Assembly (NCBI GenBank): GCA_964351625.1
Contig: CAYGOV010000018.1
Location: forward strand, 6,250 to 70,249
Source of the DNA: Marinoscillum sp964351625
GTDB taxonomy: Bacteria; Bacteroidota; Bacteroidia; Cytophagales; Cyclobacteriaceae
Length of the DNA: 64,000 bases
Direction: 5' to 3'
Shown here: positions 18,107 to 25,682 of the stretch, one piece after another
How the letters are laid out: each line of letters begins with the position of its first letter
Position numbering within the stretch: the first letter of the stretch is position 1
Program-made: the position numbers and the translations under genes
The notes under the pieces: model-generated
Database searches by the model: none
What the model saw: only the letters and a program-made list of their open reading frames with translations
Told to the model about the DNA's origin: nothing

Positions 18107-19372
18107 ATGAAAAGACTATTTATACCACTTTGCATACTCACATTACTGACAAGCTGCTTTTCCACAGACGAGTACTTCTTTGGCACGCCTCCTGACCCTA
18201 CAGCCGATGCGAATAACGTTCAGTTAATCAATGATAATTACAAGATTCACTCAACCGTCTTTTATAGAAATTTCCAGGAAGATCTTGGGGTTTCCTCTTC
18301 TGGTACTTTAGCATATGACCACATCAAAGTGAAAGCAGATGGCTCCCTCTACGTCATGGGTTCTAAGCAGGACAATCCTACATCTGCGCCAGTGAGATTC
18401 GAATTCCAGACAGATGGAAATCTATCCAATCTCTCTACAGTTTCCACCTTGACCACAGTCTCTGACAATCTCACAGAAAACTACTACACTGGACCTAGTG
18501 ATGAATTTATCTATTTGAACAATTATTCCGAAAATGGTAATTACTATGTAGAGGTCTTTAAAAATGGAGTATCCAAAGGTACCGTCAGAGATTTCTATGG
18601 AATTCATTATCAGTCCTTTCCTACGGTATGGCATTTAGATAACAACGATCAGCTTTACAATTTAGAGGCGGGTGATGTCTCAGGTGAGGGAGATGGTATC
18701 CTACGCATAAGCAAACTCAATACCTCCCCATCAGAATACTGGTCATACACACCCGGAGCAGGGTTGTTTAGCCGAAACCCATCCTTTATGCGAGATGAGA
18801 CCCCTTATTGGTTTAGAGCAAATGCTCAAAATAGCAATATGGAAATCTACAAAGGCAACACAAACATTGTCTTTCAAGATGCTTCAAATATCCAATATGG
18901 CTATGATCATGTGAAAACGGCAGATTGTGCCTGCTATTTCTTTGGATATAGATGGGTTTCTGATGCCTCCAGCACTTATATTTTTGGAACTAATTCCAAT
19001 GAATTCGGATTAATCAAATTTGACCCACAAACCAATGACGCCAGTTTGATCGCAGAGTTCACTGGTAGTTTTACACGCCTTGATGTGCCTGATTCGGACA
19101 TTATAGTCAAATTACTCAATTCAGGTGTGGCGTACGTGATGGTGAAAGGTGGCTATGGAGATAATGAAGATGGAAGTTTTGATTACGAGCTATTCAAAAT
19201 CTCAGAGGCAGAATCAAAATCCTATGGCGTAATCAATACCAAAGATTTTGATTCCAATATCACCTACAATTACCATGATTTTTACATCGTCAATGATGAA
19301 CCTGTGATTTGGTTTAGTAGTGGAAGTGGGGTTGATTATAGTGATCAATTGCTAGTGGTGACACCACAATAG
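18107..19372 (+). CDS. Surface lipoprotein of unknown function, copy B
   Basis: A 421-residue paralog of the 13064-14284 product. The signal peptide ends in the lipobox LTSC (cysteine near 16), followed by FSTDEYFFG. It has the same beta-rich layout and the same C-terminal motif, DEPVIWFSSGSG, as copy A. The middle contains a CACYF stretch absent from copy A. It closes the second copy of the pair and is followed by an intrinsic terminator. Confidence 0.78.
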   Translation: MKRLFIPLCILTLLTSCFSTDEYFFGTPPDPTADANNVQLINDNYKIHSTVFYRNFQEDLGVSSSGTLAYDHIKVKADGSLYVMGSKQDNPTSAPVRFEFQTDGNLSNLSTVSTLTTVSDNLTENYYTGPSDEFIYLNNYSENGNYYVEVFKNGVSKGTVRDFYGIHYQSFPTVWHLDNNDQLYNLEAGDVSGEGDGILRISKLNTSPSEYWSYTPGAGLFSRNPSFMRDETPYWFRANAQNSNMEIYKGNTNIVFQDASNIQYGYDHVKTADCACYFFGYRWVSDASSTYIFGTNSNEFGLIKFDPQTNDASLIAEFTGSFTRLDVPDSDIIVKLLNSGVAYVMVKGGYGDNEDGSFDYELFKISEAESKSYGVINTKDFDSNITYNYHDFYIVNDEPVIWFSSGSGVDYSDQLLVVTPQ

Positions 19373-19425
19373 CCATCTAACTAGCAAACGTTCTAAGAAG
19401 TCAAAACCGCTTAACAATTACAATT

Positions 19426-19456
19426 AGCCACTAGAAGCATCAGTCTTTTAGTGGCT
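19426..19456 (+). terminator. Intrinsic terminator
   Basis: An 8-bp stem (AGCCACTA at 19426-19433 with TAGTGGCT at 19449-19456), a 15-nt loop, and a T-rich tail. It lies about 55 bp after the copy B lipoprotein gene. Confidence 0.75.
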
Positions 19457-19562
19457 TTTTCTTTCATTTCATAATCATAGGAATTGGACTGTAGTATGCC
19501 TGGCTCAGGTCCTATATCTCAGCCTCAACTAGTCATTCAAAGTACCGCAAGCAACATCATTT

Positions 19563-19579
19563 TACTGCATATGCTGTAT
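19563..19579. promoter_or_regulatory. Copy 3 of near-palindromic motif, upstream of LuxR-type regulator
   Basis: TACTGCATATGCTGTA at 19563-19578 is the exact reverse complement of the core at 12209-12224. It lies about 64 bp upstream of the start of the second LuxR-type regulator, a typical operator distance. This copy links that regulator to the two-component system about 7 kb away. Confidence 0.6.
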
Positions 19580-19641
19580 TCCAAAAGGCAGGTCAAATAG
19601 CAAATTTTACAGAAGTCCACATAACGAGACGCTGCTACTAT

Positions 19642-20280
19642 ATGAATGCCATTTCTGTCAATGCCATTGGTGAATCTCGTCTCTTTCTAGAAGGCCTGAT
19701 CTCGATGCTAGCACATCAAGAGGAATTGATCATACACAGTATATCCCACCACGATCATATCCCAAATCACTTTCCGCACAATGACCATAGGTTGATTATG
19801 ATCGCGATCACTGATTTCAGCAAAATACCTCTCAAAGAAATAGCGTCAATCAAGAAAGACCATCCACTGCAAAAAATACTACTTGTCTTCATGAGCCAGT
19901 TTTGTGACAAACAGTATGCAGTATTGGATCTAGCTGATGCTTGCATATTCTGGGACTCCCCCAAAGCTGAATTCCTAAAGGCAATCCACGAAATACTTAA
20001 TAACAGAATTTACTACAGCCCCACTGTAATGCCCTTATTGCTAGAACGCATTCCTAATAATGAAATCTTGAAAATCACTCAGCAGCTCTTCAGTCATAGA
20101 GAACGTGAGGTGCTGGTAATGGTCGCAGAAGAAAAGAGCAACGATCAGATTGCCCATGAATTGGCCATCTCAAGAAGCACAGTAGAAACACACCGAAAAA
20201 ACATGATGTACAAGGCCAAAGTACATTCTGTAGTCGGATTAATGAAGTACGGACTATCAAATCAACTCATAACATTTTAA
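19642..20280 (+). CDS. LuxR-type regulator with degenerate receiver
   Basis: A 212-residue DNA-binding protein. The C-terminal LuxR/NarL helix-turn-helix is clear at about 148-205 (FSHREREVLVMVAEEKSN, then SRSTVETHRKNMMYKAKV). The N-terminal 120 residues have receiver-like alternation, but the phospho-acceptor position reads IMIAITDFSKIP rather than a DxxMP motif, and the N-terminal acidic pair is also missing (NAIGESRLF). It is therefore probably an atypical receiver working without phosphorylation. It lies after the duplicated surface genes, carries the shared palindromic motif in its upstream region, and may be controlled by the two-component system. Confidence 0.85.
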   Translation: MNAISVNAIGESRLFLEGLISMLAHQEELIIHSISHHDHIPNHFPHNDHRLIMIAITDFSKIPLKEIASIKKDHPLQKILLVFMSQFCDKQYAVLDLADACIFWDSPKAEFLKAIHEILNNRIYYSPTVMPLLLERIPNNEILKITQQLFSHREREVLVMVAEEKSNDQIAHELAISRSTVETHRKNMMYKAKVHSVVGLMKYGLSNQLITF

Positions 20281-20329
20281 TACTCAAACTCACACATCAA
20301 TGCAATTCGCTAATTATAAACCAAACAAG

Positions 20330-21868
20330 ATGATGAAATACAATCCAATGAAAACCTTGATTGCTGGGGCTGCTCTGCTGCTTGCAGTCACGACCTATAG
20401 CCAGTCACTATCTATAGACAAAGTTCATCCAGTGTCCAAAAAGGTCTCTGGGTTCTCTGTCATAGACCTTTCTGTAGATGAAGCAGCCGATGATGTATCA
20501 GTGACTTACTTCACCAAAAGTCAAAAAGACTTTTTCGGCGATCCAAAGAAATTGACTTTTGAAACCTACCATTTTGACCTCAACTATGAGTTTAAAAATG
20601 TGGAAGAGGAAATCATTGACATTGTAAAGTCTCAATCCAAATACAAAGGCTTTAAGTTCAAAGGAGATGAGTACAAGGAGATCGGTATCTCCATGGGTCT
20701 AGCTGCTAAGGTGACTTTCGTCAAAAAAGAAACTTCCTACAAGTGGAACTGGTACACCAATGCAGGCTACTACAAAAAGGTGAAAACACTAGAGAAACTA
20801 AAACTGGCAGACGCGGGATATGGAGAGCTATACAAGGTATTCTCATCTGAAGGTGACTCCACGCTCAATGCCATTGCCCAGTCTGGTGGAGAAGGTGGTG
20901 CGCCCAAATATCATTTCATGACTGTAGATAGAGACATGAACATCTTTAATGAAAGTCAGCTTCAGCTAAAATATCATGTAGCCGCAAACATCAAAGAATT
21001 CGAAAGAGAAGACGGTTACAAAGACATTTTCATGATGCTTCAGCCTACAGACTTCAAAGGTGCTGTGACAGCTTCATCAGCCACATCATTCAAACTGCTG
21101 CAGATAGATGGTAAAACAATGAAAGTAACACGTAACATAGATTTTGAATCTCCAGGAACGGCGTTCTACATGGAAAACATCACGCTAGATGGAAATGACC
21201 TTTATATTGTCGGTAAGGTGCAAAACAAAGTTGGGTCTATGGAACTTTCAAACTATATCTACCCAAAATTCACTGAAAAAACAGCCAATCTAATGATCGT
21301 GAAAGTCTCTGGAAATAGTCTGGCATATGTGAAATCAATGAATTCGGAGCAACTCACTGGTAAAATGAGCGTGATCCCAGGAGTGAAAGGAAAGCCTGCA
21401 GTTACTCCTTTTTTACTATTCAGTTCTCTGACAGTGAGCAATGGAGACCTCTTCATCAATGCACAAAATTATAAACTAGACAAGGCAGGTATTCCTCAAA
21501 AGCGAGATGCCGTAATGCTTCAGTTGTCCTCAAATGGAGAGCTTAAGAAAAGTTTCATTTATCCGTTTGAAGGTGAGTTGGACTCCAAAATATTCATGAG
21601 CGCAGACGGCAAGAATGCTTACTGGACGGTACTTGATTTTCAAAGCAAAGAGAAAAAAGGTATCGTTTACAAATACCCGCCAATAGTAAATGTTTCGAAA
21701 ATAGATTTAACTAGTGGCACGCCTGGTGCATTGAAGCTAATGGGCGGAGAAGACGCCAAGTTATATTATGATTTCCCTCTTGTACCTACTTCAGATCCAA
21801 ATTCGGTTACATTCTATGGGTCAAAGGGCAAAGGCACTATTTGGTTTGGAAAGATGCAACTTGACTAA
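20330..21868 (+). CDS. Secreted protein of unknown function
   Basis: A 512-residue exported protein, with the start taken at the ATG giving MMKYNPMKTLIAGAALLLA and cleavage after TTYSQ; an ATG ten codons upstream (20300) is possible. The mature chain is Lys/Asp-rich and beta-structured, with repeated segments such as LDGNDLYIVGKV and MSADGKNAYWTV that look like propeller blades. No enzyme motif is seen. It follows the LuxR-type regulator after about 50 bp on the same strand and ends at a strong terminator, so it may be co-transcribed with or controlled by it. Confidence 0.72.
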   Translation: MMKYNPMKTLIAGAALLLAVTTYSQSLSIDKVHPVSKKVSGFSVIDLSVDEAADDVSVTYFTKSQKDFFGDPKKLTFETYHFDLNYEFKNVEEEIIDIVKSQSKYKGFKFKGDEYKEIGISMGLAAKVTFVKKETSYKWNWYTNAGYYKKVKTLEKLKLADAGYGELYKVFSSEGDSTLNAIAQSGGEGGAPKYHFMTVDRDMNIFNESQLQLKYHVAANIKEFEREDGYKDIFMMLQPTDFKGAVTASSATSFKLLQIDGKTMKVTRNIDFESPGTAFYMENITLDGNDLYIVGKVQNKVGSMELSNYIYPKFTEKTANLMIVKVSGNSLAYVKSMNSEQLTGKMSVIPGVKGKPAVTPFLLFSSLTVSNGDLFINAQNYKLDKAGIPQKRDAVMLQLSSNGELKKSFIYPFEGELDSKIFMSADGKNAYWTVLDFQSKEKKGIVYKYPPIVNVSKIDLTSGTPGALKLMGGEDAKLYYDFPLVPTSDPNSVTFYGSKGKGTIWFGKMQLD

Positions 21869-21917
21869 TCACTAGTAGTAAGTCATTTCACTTCTCAACG
21901 TTTAGATACATTAATCA

Positions 21918-21940
21918 AATCCCGGGTCACTCCCGGGATT
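21918..21940 (+). terminator. Intrinsic terminator
   Basis: A GC-rich 9-bp stem (AATCCCGGG at 21918-21926 with CCCGGGATT at 21932-21940), a 5-nt loop and a T-rich tail, about 50 bp after the secreted-protein gene. Confidence 0.88.
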
Positions 21941-22050
21941 TCTTTTTATCCGCACTTTTTGGTAATCGTCACATTTAAATTCCCCAGACCCCCGTTCCTT
22001 AGATGCTGTGGTCATTGTTTTCTCAGAACACCATAATCCTCCTCAAAAAA

Positions 22051-22184
22051 AGGAACGTTCCTTTGATAAAGAGGAAACGTTCCCTCCGAGCAACACAAAC
22101 GTTTCCTCCGACCAACACAAACGTTTCCTCCGGCCAACACAAACGTTCCTTCCAAGCATAACAAACGTTTCCTCTGAGCCATAC
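22051..22184. repeat. 22-bp periodic array with six AACGTT cores
   Basis: Five tandem 22-bp units run from 22075 to 22184. The central ones read AAACGTTTCCTCCG followed by (A/G)CCAACAC. Each holds a palindromic AACGTT core, at 22076, 22098, 22120, 22142 and 22164. A sixth core lies in the 12-bp perfect palindrome AGGAACGTTCCT at 22051-22062 (core 22054), again exactly 22 bp from the next. A degenerate seventh (TACGGT, 22186) follows. Twenty-two bp is about two helical turns, so all cores face one side of the DNA. There are no unique spacers, so it is not a CRISPR. The rest of the interval from 21941 to 22392 shows nothing else. Confidence 0.85.
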
Positions 22185-22392
22185 ATACGGTTGTGTTGGG
22201 CGCTACATACTTTCCATCCTGTGCAGTGAAATATAACTATCAGACGCACCCTCCTATTTCTTAGGATAAAATCTACTTTCGCAGGCCTTTACACACAACT
22301 ATGGCATGTGTTTTGCTTTTAAAAAACTGAATCTTTTGAAGCGCTTTCTGCAGGTTCACATCTCGTGTTTTACCTTTTAAATATTCAGTCCA

Positions 22393-22794
22393 ATGTCTGT
22401 GAAATTCAAACCAACGCAGCGTGTGGATCCAAGGGATTTGACGCTTCCAAGAAAATACTATCCTCAAATCATCTATGGAGATGATGTCAGTTTTGATGAG
22501 CTGGCAGATGTCATTTCCAAAATGTCTAACCTCAACTACGGCTCAGTGGTAGGCATGCTGGCTACACTCACGGAGGCCATACAGCTCCAGCTGGCTCATG
22601 GCAGACAAGTGAAGCTCAGCGGTCTGGGCACCTTTTATCTTACACTCACAGGGGATGGACAGGCACGACCAGAAGACCTTTCGTCCGGCGATATCAAACA
22701 ATCACACCTTAGGTTCCGCCCTGACAAACGACTCAAAGGCACCTTGCAAAGGCTGGATTATACCAAAGTGTCCACTACGCACTCAGGACAGTAA
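22393..22794 (+). CDS. HU-family DNA-binding protein
   Basis: A 133-residue protein of the HU-related group seen in Bacteroidota, longer than classical HU (about 90 residues). The N-terminus (SVKFKPTQRVDPRDL) precedes an HU core: DELADVISKMSNLNYGSVVG (helices, about 39-58), then the HGRQVKLSGLGTFYLTL strand region (about 75-91). A basic C-terminal part (LRFRPDKRLKGTLQRL) could contact DNA. It probably binds and bends DNA in the nucleoid. The 22-bp array lies 209 bp upstream and could be its own binding site or that of another protein; this is inference. Confidence 0.85.
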   Translation: MSVKFKPTQRVDPRDLTLPRKYYPQIIYGDDVSFDELADVISKMSNLNYGSVVGMLATLTEAIQLQLAHGRQVKLSGLGTFYLTLTGDGQARPEDLSSGDIKQSHLRFRPDKRLKGTLQRLDYTKVSTTHSGQ

Positions 22795-23010
22795 AATGAG
22801 ACGTGTAATGCACCCACCCATCTATTAACAGCAGGGGTTCTAGCTATTGCAATTAGTGGTAAGATTGGTTAGTTTGTCATATGAAACTGAAAGGATATCC
22901 GTCTGTAGCCGTTTACTTCCGTTTACCGACGGATATATATCAGATTTACAGTCAGGTAAGTCATTGATGATGAATAAAATAGAAATACTAATAGATAAAA
23001 ATATAAGGTA

Positions 23011-23032
23011 AGTAAACACCATTGTGTTTACT
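23011..23032. repeat. Perfect inverted repeat
   Basis: AGTAAACAC and GTGTTTACT form a perfect 9-bp dyad with a 4-nt centre. It is not followed by a T-run, so it is more likely a protein-binding site or a structural element than a terminator. Confidence 0.6.
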
Positions 23033-23560
23033 GAATTGTTGTATTGAATTGAAGAAGTTACCTGCTAGTTGTCTACAGGATTTTCCCATCAGGTGCTTTT
23101 AAAAAGGATTTTTTTTGATTTATGCCGGGTAAGACTTGTCTTGATCGGCGGGAAGTTTTTCGCGGAGAAACCGACAGAAAGTGTACTTTCAGGACGCGTG
23201 AGACGCATCAGAAAAACTTACTGGTGAGGAATTTAGCCGTTTTCAAGCACAAAATCAAGCTAAACGGCTTTGCTCAGCGAATAAATCAAAAAAAGACTTA
23301 AAATAATTAACTTTCAGGCCGTAGAGGCACCTGCTGGGACATTCTTTTTACGCCACATATCCTGTGCATAAATGAACATAAAAAGAACTAAAATCCTGAT
23401 GACTTGCATCCGCCCGGTCAACCGGACTGGAGTAGAGGTGTAACTTCCTCAACTACGGTTGGAGGGTTTTTGAACTTTTTTCACCCTGTAGAAAGATGGT
23501 CAACCTCAACACAACATCCGTTAAATCTTCATTGCTCATAACCGAAGTTGTTTTATATTT

Positions 23561-23622
23561 ATGCCAAGGGGAGCTTCGGTAGGGACTTGCATAGCGGGGA
23601 GCAACGAAGTTTACCTTGGCAT
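23561..23622. repeat. Hairpin at the front edge of orphan gene 1
   Basis: ATGCCAAGG (23561-23569) pairs perfectly with CCTTGGCAT (23614-23622). Inside it, CTTCG (23574-23578) pairs with CGAAG (23605-23609). The 62-bp structure ends 27 bp before the start of the orphan membrane-protein gene. Two larger hairpins flank the following gene, so this may be the first in a series of cassette boundaries. Confidence 0.6.
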
Positions 23623-23649
23623 TGTGGGGAATTGCCCAAGTCGTATAAT

Positions 23650-24156
23650 ATGAACTCCGAAGAACTAAGAACTCAAATTATAGAGGTATTTCAACGTAAC
23701 AGGCAAACTCCTGCTGCCGATTATGATGAATCCAGATTTTTAGACTTCTTGCTAACTCCACCAACCTCCAAGAACAACATCAAGAACTCATTTAAAGGTG
23801 TTCGCAGATATTATCGGTTTTTCGAGGATATCGAACTAACCTTTGGAGTCTGTTTTTCCCTATCTGACCAAGATAGATTCTACTCAATTGACCAATTCAT
23901 AAAAAAAACAAATGAACGAATTGGAAAAGGTCGAGGCAACAAACAAATACTTGACCGGAGACTTGATGAGAAAGACCATTACTTTATTGAACTTATTCTA
24001 ACAGCGATACTCGCTGTAGTTATTTACTTCTTTCAACTGCATATCATAACCTTTTTCACTGCTTTTGGATATGGAATTGCCATTTGGTGGATTGTTGGCA
24101 GCAAACTGAGGAGCAAACGCCATAACAAACAACTGAGCAAAATAATCAACGGCTAG
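23650..24156 (+). CDS. Orphan membrane protein of unknown function
   Basis: A 168-residue protein. The start is placed at the ATG giving MNSEELRTQIIEVFQRNRQ, because the in-frame sequence upstream runs through a hairpin. Residues 1-110 are soluble and charged; two hydrophobic segments follow (IELILTAILAVVIYFFQ near 113-129, and ITFFTAFGYGIAIWWIVG near 133-150), then a basic tail. No family is recognised. It is monocistronic, bordered by a hairpin on each side, with no functional link to the neighbouring genes. Such an arrangement is usual for mobile gene cassettes. Confidence 0.7.
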   Translation: MNSEELRTQIIEVFQRNRQTPAADYDESRFLDFLLTPPTSKNNIKNSFKGVRRYYRFFEDIELTFGVCFSLSDQDRFYSIDQFIKKTNERIGKGRGNKQILDRRLDEKDHYFIELILTAILAVVIYFFQLHIITFFTAFGYGIAIWWIVGSKLRSKRHNKQLSKIING

Positions 24157-24198
24157 ACTAGTTAGACAACATTGCAACAACGACGCAAATAACTCCCC

Positions 24199-24427
24199 AC
24201 AACAAGCACTAAGTCGGCAGATGTCTACTACCTCTTTGTCAACTGCTGAGGGACTCGCCCACTTCGGTACACCTTCTGATACTTCTGTGCTTTCTATTTT
24301 TTCCTGTGCTTCTGGCGAATGTCTTTCTAACCGCATCGGTATTTGAAAGTTTGTACGGGTGGTGCACCTTCGTTACTTTTATCGTTACCTAGCAAGTGGA
24401 GACATCCGCCGCTTAGCTTAGCGTTGT
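24199..24427. repeat. Large imperfect hairpin between orphan genes (cassette-boundary-like)
   Basis: The intergenic DNA folds back on itself over about 230 bp. Pairs seen: ACAAC (24199) with GTTGT (24423-24427); CTAAG (24209) with CTTAG (24412); CGGC (24215) with GCCG (24408); GATGTCT (24220-24226) with AGACATC (24400-24406). The right arm ends in GCGTTGTACACC, just 5 bp before the next gene's start region. The layout resembles an attC site with a long variable loop: short conserved outer arms, an imperfect stem, and an AAC/GTT core. Canonical R-box sequences (GTTRRRY) are not exact. Confidence 0.55.
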
Positions 24428-24437
24428 ACACCATTAG

Positions 24438-25226
24438 ATGCTATACGAGAGAAACTACTTCGAATTAACAGATCAGGAACTAGCTGATATCAAGAAAGCT
24501 ACGAAACCTCTAACGAAAGGTGGAGGTATGACGTCAATTGACTATCAAATTTATCCAAAGGCAGGCTTTTTCAACAAGTCCTTGTTCCCTAACAATATGT
24601 TAGATATTGACGACCTAAAAAACAATTCCAAGTCAATCAAATCTCTCAGCGATTTCGAAAACCTCCTCAACCAGAAAACCACCACCGAACGGGGCATCTT
24701 GAACTTTATCAGAGACAATAGAGCTTATTTTATTATTGCTTCTGTACTAACCGAATTTCATTTCGGGCATCATTCATCATATGCCTTTCCTGAGTTCGAA
24801 CTTCCACCTAATTACAAGGCAGACTATTTAATAGTAGGTAAGAGTTCTTATGGACACGAATTTGTTTTTGTTGAACTCGAAAATCCTTACGGGAGCATAA
24901 CAACTAATGACGGCAGCCTGGGAACAACTTTTAGAAAAGGAATTAAACAAGTAAGCGATTGGAACTCATGGTTAGAGTCGAACTTCTCTCATTTAAAGCT
25001 GATGTTTGAAAAATATCAAGATGTTCACAGGGAACTCCCCAAAGAATTTCTGAATCTGGATACTAGTAGAATTCATTACGTTGTTGTGGCGGGCAGACGA
25101 ACCAACTTTAACGATGAAACTTACAAACAAGCCAGGAGGATGAAGACAGATCGAATTCACATCTTTCATTATGACAACCTAATTGATAAGGCGCAACAAG
25201 TTCTAAAAAATAAGAATTACGTATAA
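24438..25226 (+). CDS. Shedu/SduA-like (DUF4263) nuclease-domain protein
   Basis: A 262-residue single-domain protein that resembles the C-terminal nuclease domain of Shedu anti-phage proteins (SduA, DUF4263). The region 120-190 shows the expected PD-(D/E)xK-like core: an aspartate in NYKADYLIVG, a strand ending in FVFVELENP, then TFRKGIKQVSDWNSWLE, the family's Gln-x-x-x-Trp helix. The third catalytic position is Glu-Leu-Glu rather than Glu-x-Lys, a variation I recall in short DUF4263 proteins. It likely cuts or binds nucleic acid in phage defence, but activity is inferred. The gene stands alone between two large hairpins, with GTTGTACACC before it and its inverted copy GGTGTACAAC after it. 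Confidence 0.75.
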   Translation: MLYERNYFELTDQELADIKKATKPLTKGGGMTSIDYQIYPKAGFFNKSLFPNNMLDIDDLKNNSKSIKSLSDFENLLNQKTTTERGILNFIRDNRAYFIIASVLTEFHFGHHSSYAFPEFELPPNYKADYLIVGKSSYGHEFVFVELENPYGSITTNDGSLGTTFRKGIKQVSDWNSWLESNFSHLKLMFEKYQDVHRELPKEFLNLDTSRIHYVVVAGRRTNFNDETYKQARRMKTDRIHIFHYDNLIDKAQQVLKNKNYV

Positions 25227-25229
25227 AAC

Positions 25230-25446
25230 GGTGTACAACAGACGCTGATCGGGCATATGTCTAAGTGCATTCTGGCTGGTTTTGGTGCAACTCGACCGTG
25301 ATATCTGCCGCTGAGAAATGGCAGTACTTTCCACCATCTTCTGCTCGCAGGATTTTTAGACTTTCGGAACGGAGTGCCATTTGGAACCGTTGTGAGCTTC
25401 GGCAGATTTCACTACTTTCGTGCTATTCACTAGCTTCGGACATACG
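25230..25446. repeat. Large imperfect hairpin after the Shedu-like gene
   Basis: Starts 4 bp after the stop codon with GGTGTACAAC (25230-25239), the inverse of the motif before the gene. Pairs seen: TATGTC with GACATA (25256-25261 and 25437-25442); ATCTGCCG (25303-25310) with CGGCAGAT (25400-25407); AAATGGCA (25316-25323) with TGCCATTT (25375-25382). The left arm (TCGGGCATATGTCTAAG) resembles the left arm of the preceding hairpin (TCGGCAGATGTCTAC). The rest, up to 25682, contains no gene I can support. Confidence 0.6.
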
Positions 25447-25682
25447 AATTCTATGACTCCACCAACTCTTTTCTACTATTTATTATTTGCTGATTAAAGT
25501 AAGGTGTTTGTCGTCTGATTACACTCATTCCTCATTGGGTCTTATTATGGAATGCCAGTGTGACCTATCCTTACTTTTAGCCTCCCCAGGACTTGTTCCC
25601 AATCTAAAACCCAGTCCCATTAAGTTGTCATTTCTTTTTATCCTCCTTTTTTGGTAGTTTTTACCTACTAATTCGCCCGCCC

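Larger units (their letters stand above)
22795..23649. other. 855-bp stretch without a convincing gene
   Basis: No supported coding region or known RNA was found. It contains several inverted repeats: ATATCCGTC/GACGGATAT (22895-22903 with 22928-22936), enclosing a direct repeat CCGTTTAC (22909 and 22919); AGTAAACAC/GTGTTTACT (23011-23032); and an AGCCGTTT/AAACGGCT pair around 23232-23266. A hairpin-like CCTCAAC/GTTGGAGG followed by T-rich sequence lies near 23445-23480, and a further hairpin just before the next gene. The concentration of dyads suggests structured RNA or recombination sites rather than random spacer. Confidence 0.5.

Noticed and set aside
22051..22184. CRISPR array
   Set aside because: The units are 22 bp and directly adjacent with no unique spacers, and no cas gene is in the window.
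22008..22249. Overlapping short open frames on both strands across the 22-bp array
   Set aside because: They exist because the repeat lacks stop codons. The 22-bp unit is not a multiple of three, so the peptides are not true repeats, and no start or family is credible.
22840..23022. 60-residue minus-strand frame with a hydrophobic start
   Set aside because: It runs through two inverted repeats, has no family resemblance and no supporting neighbour; a chance frame in AT-rich DNA is more likely.
23561..25446. Classical integron
   Set aside because: No integrase or attI is present in the window and the GTTRRRY boxes are not exact. Only the attC-like layout is reported, as a hypothesis.
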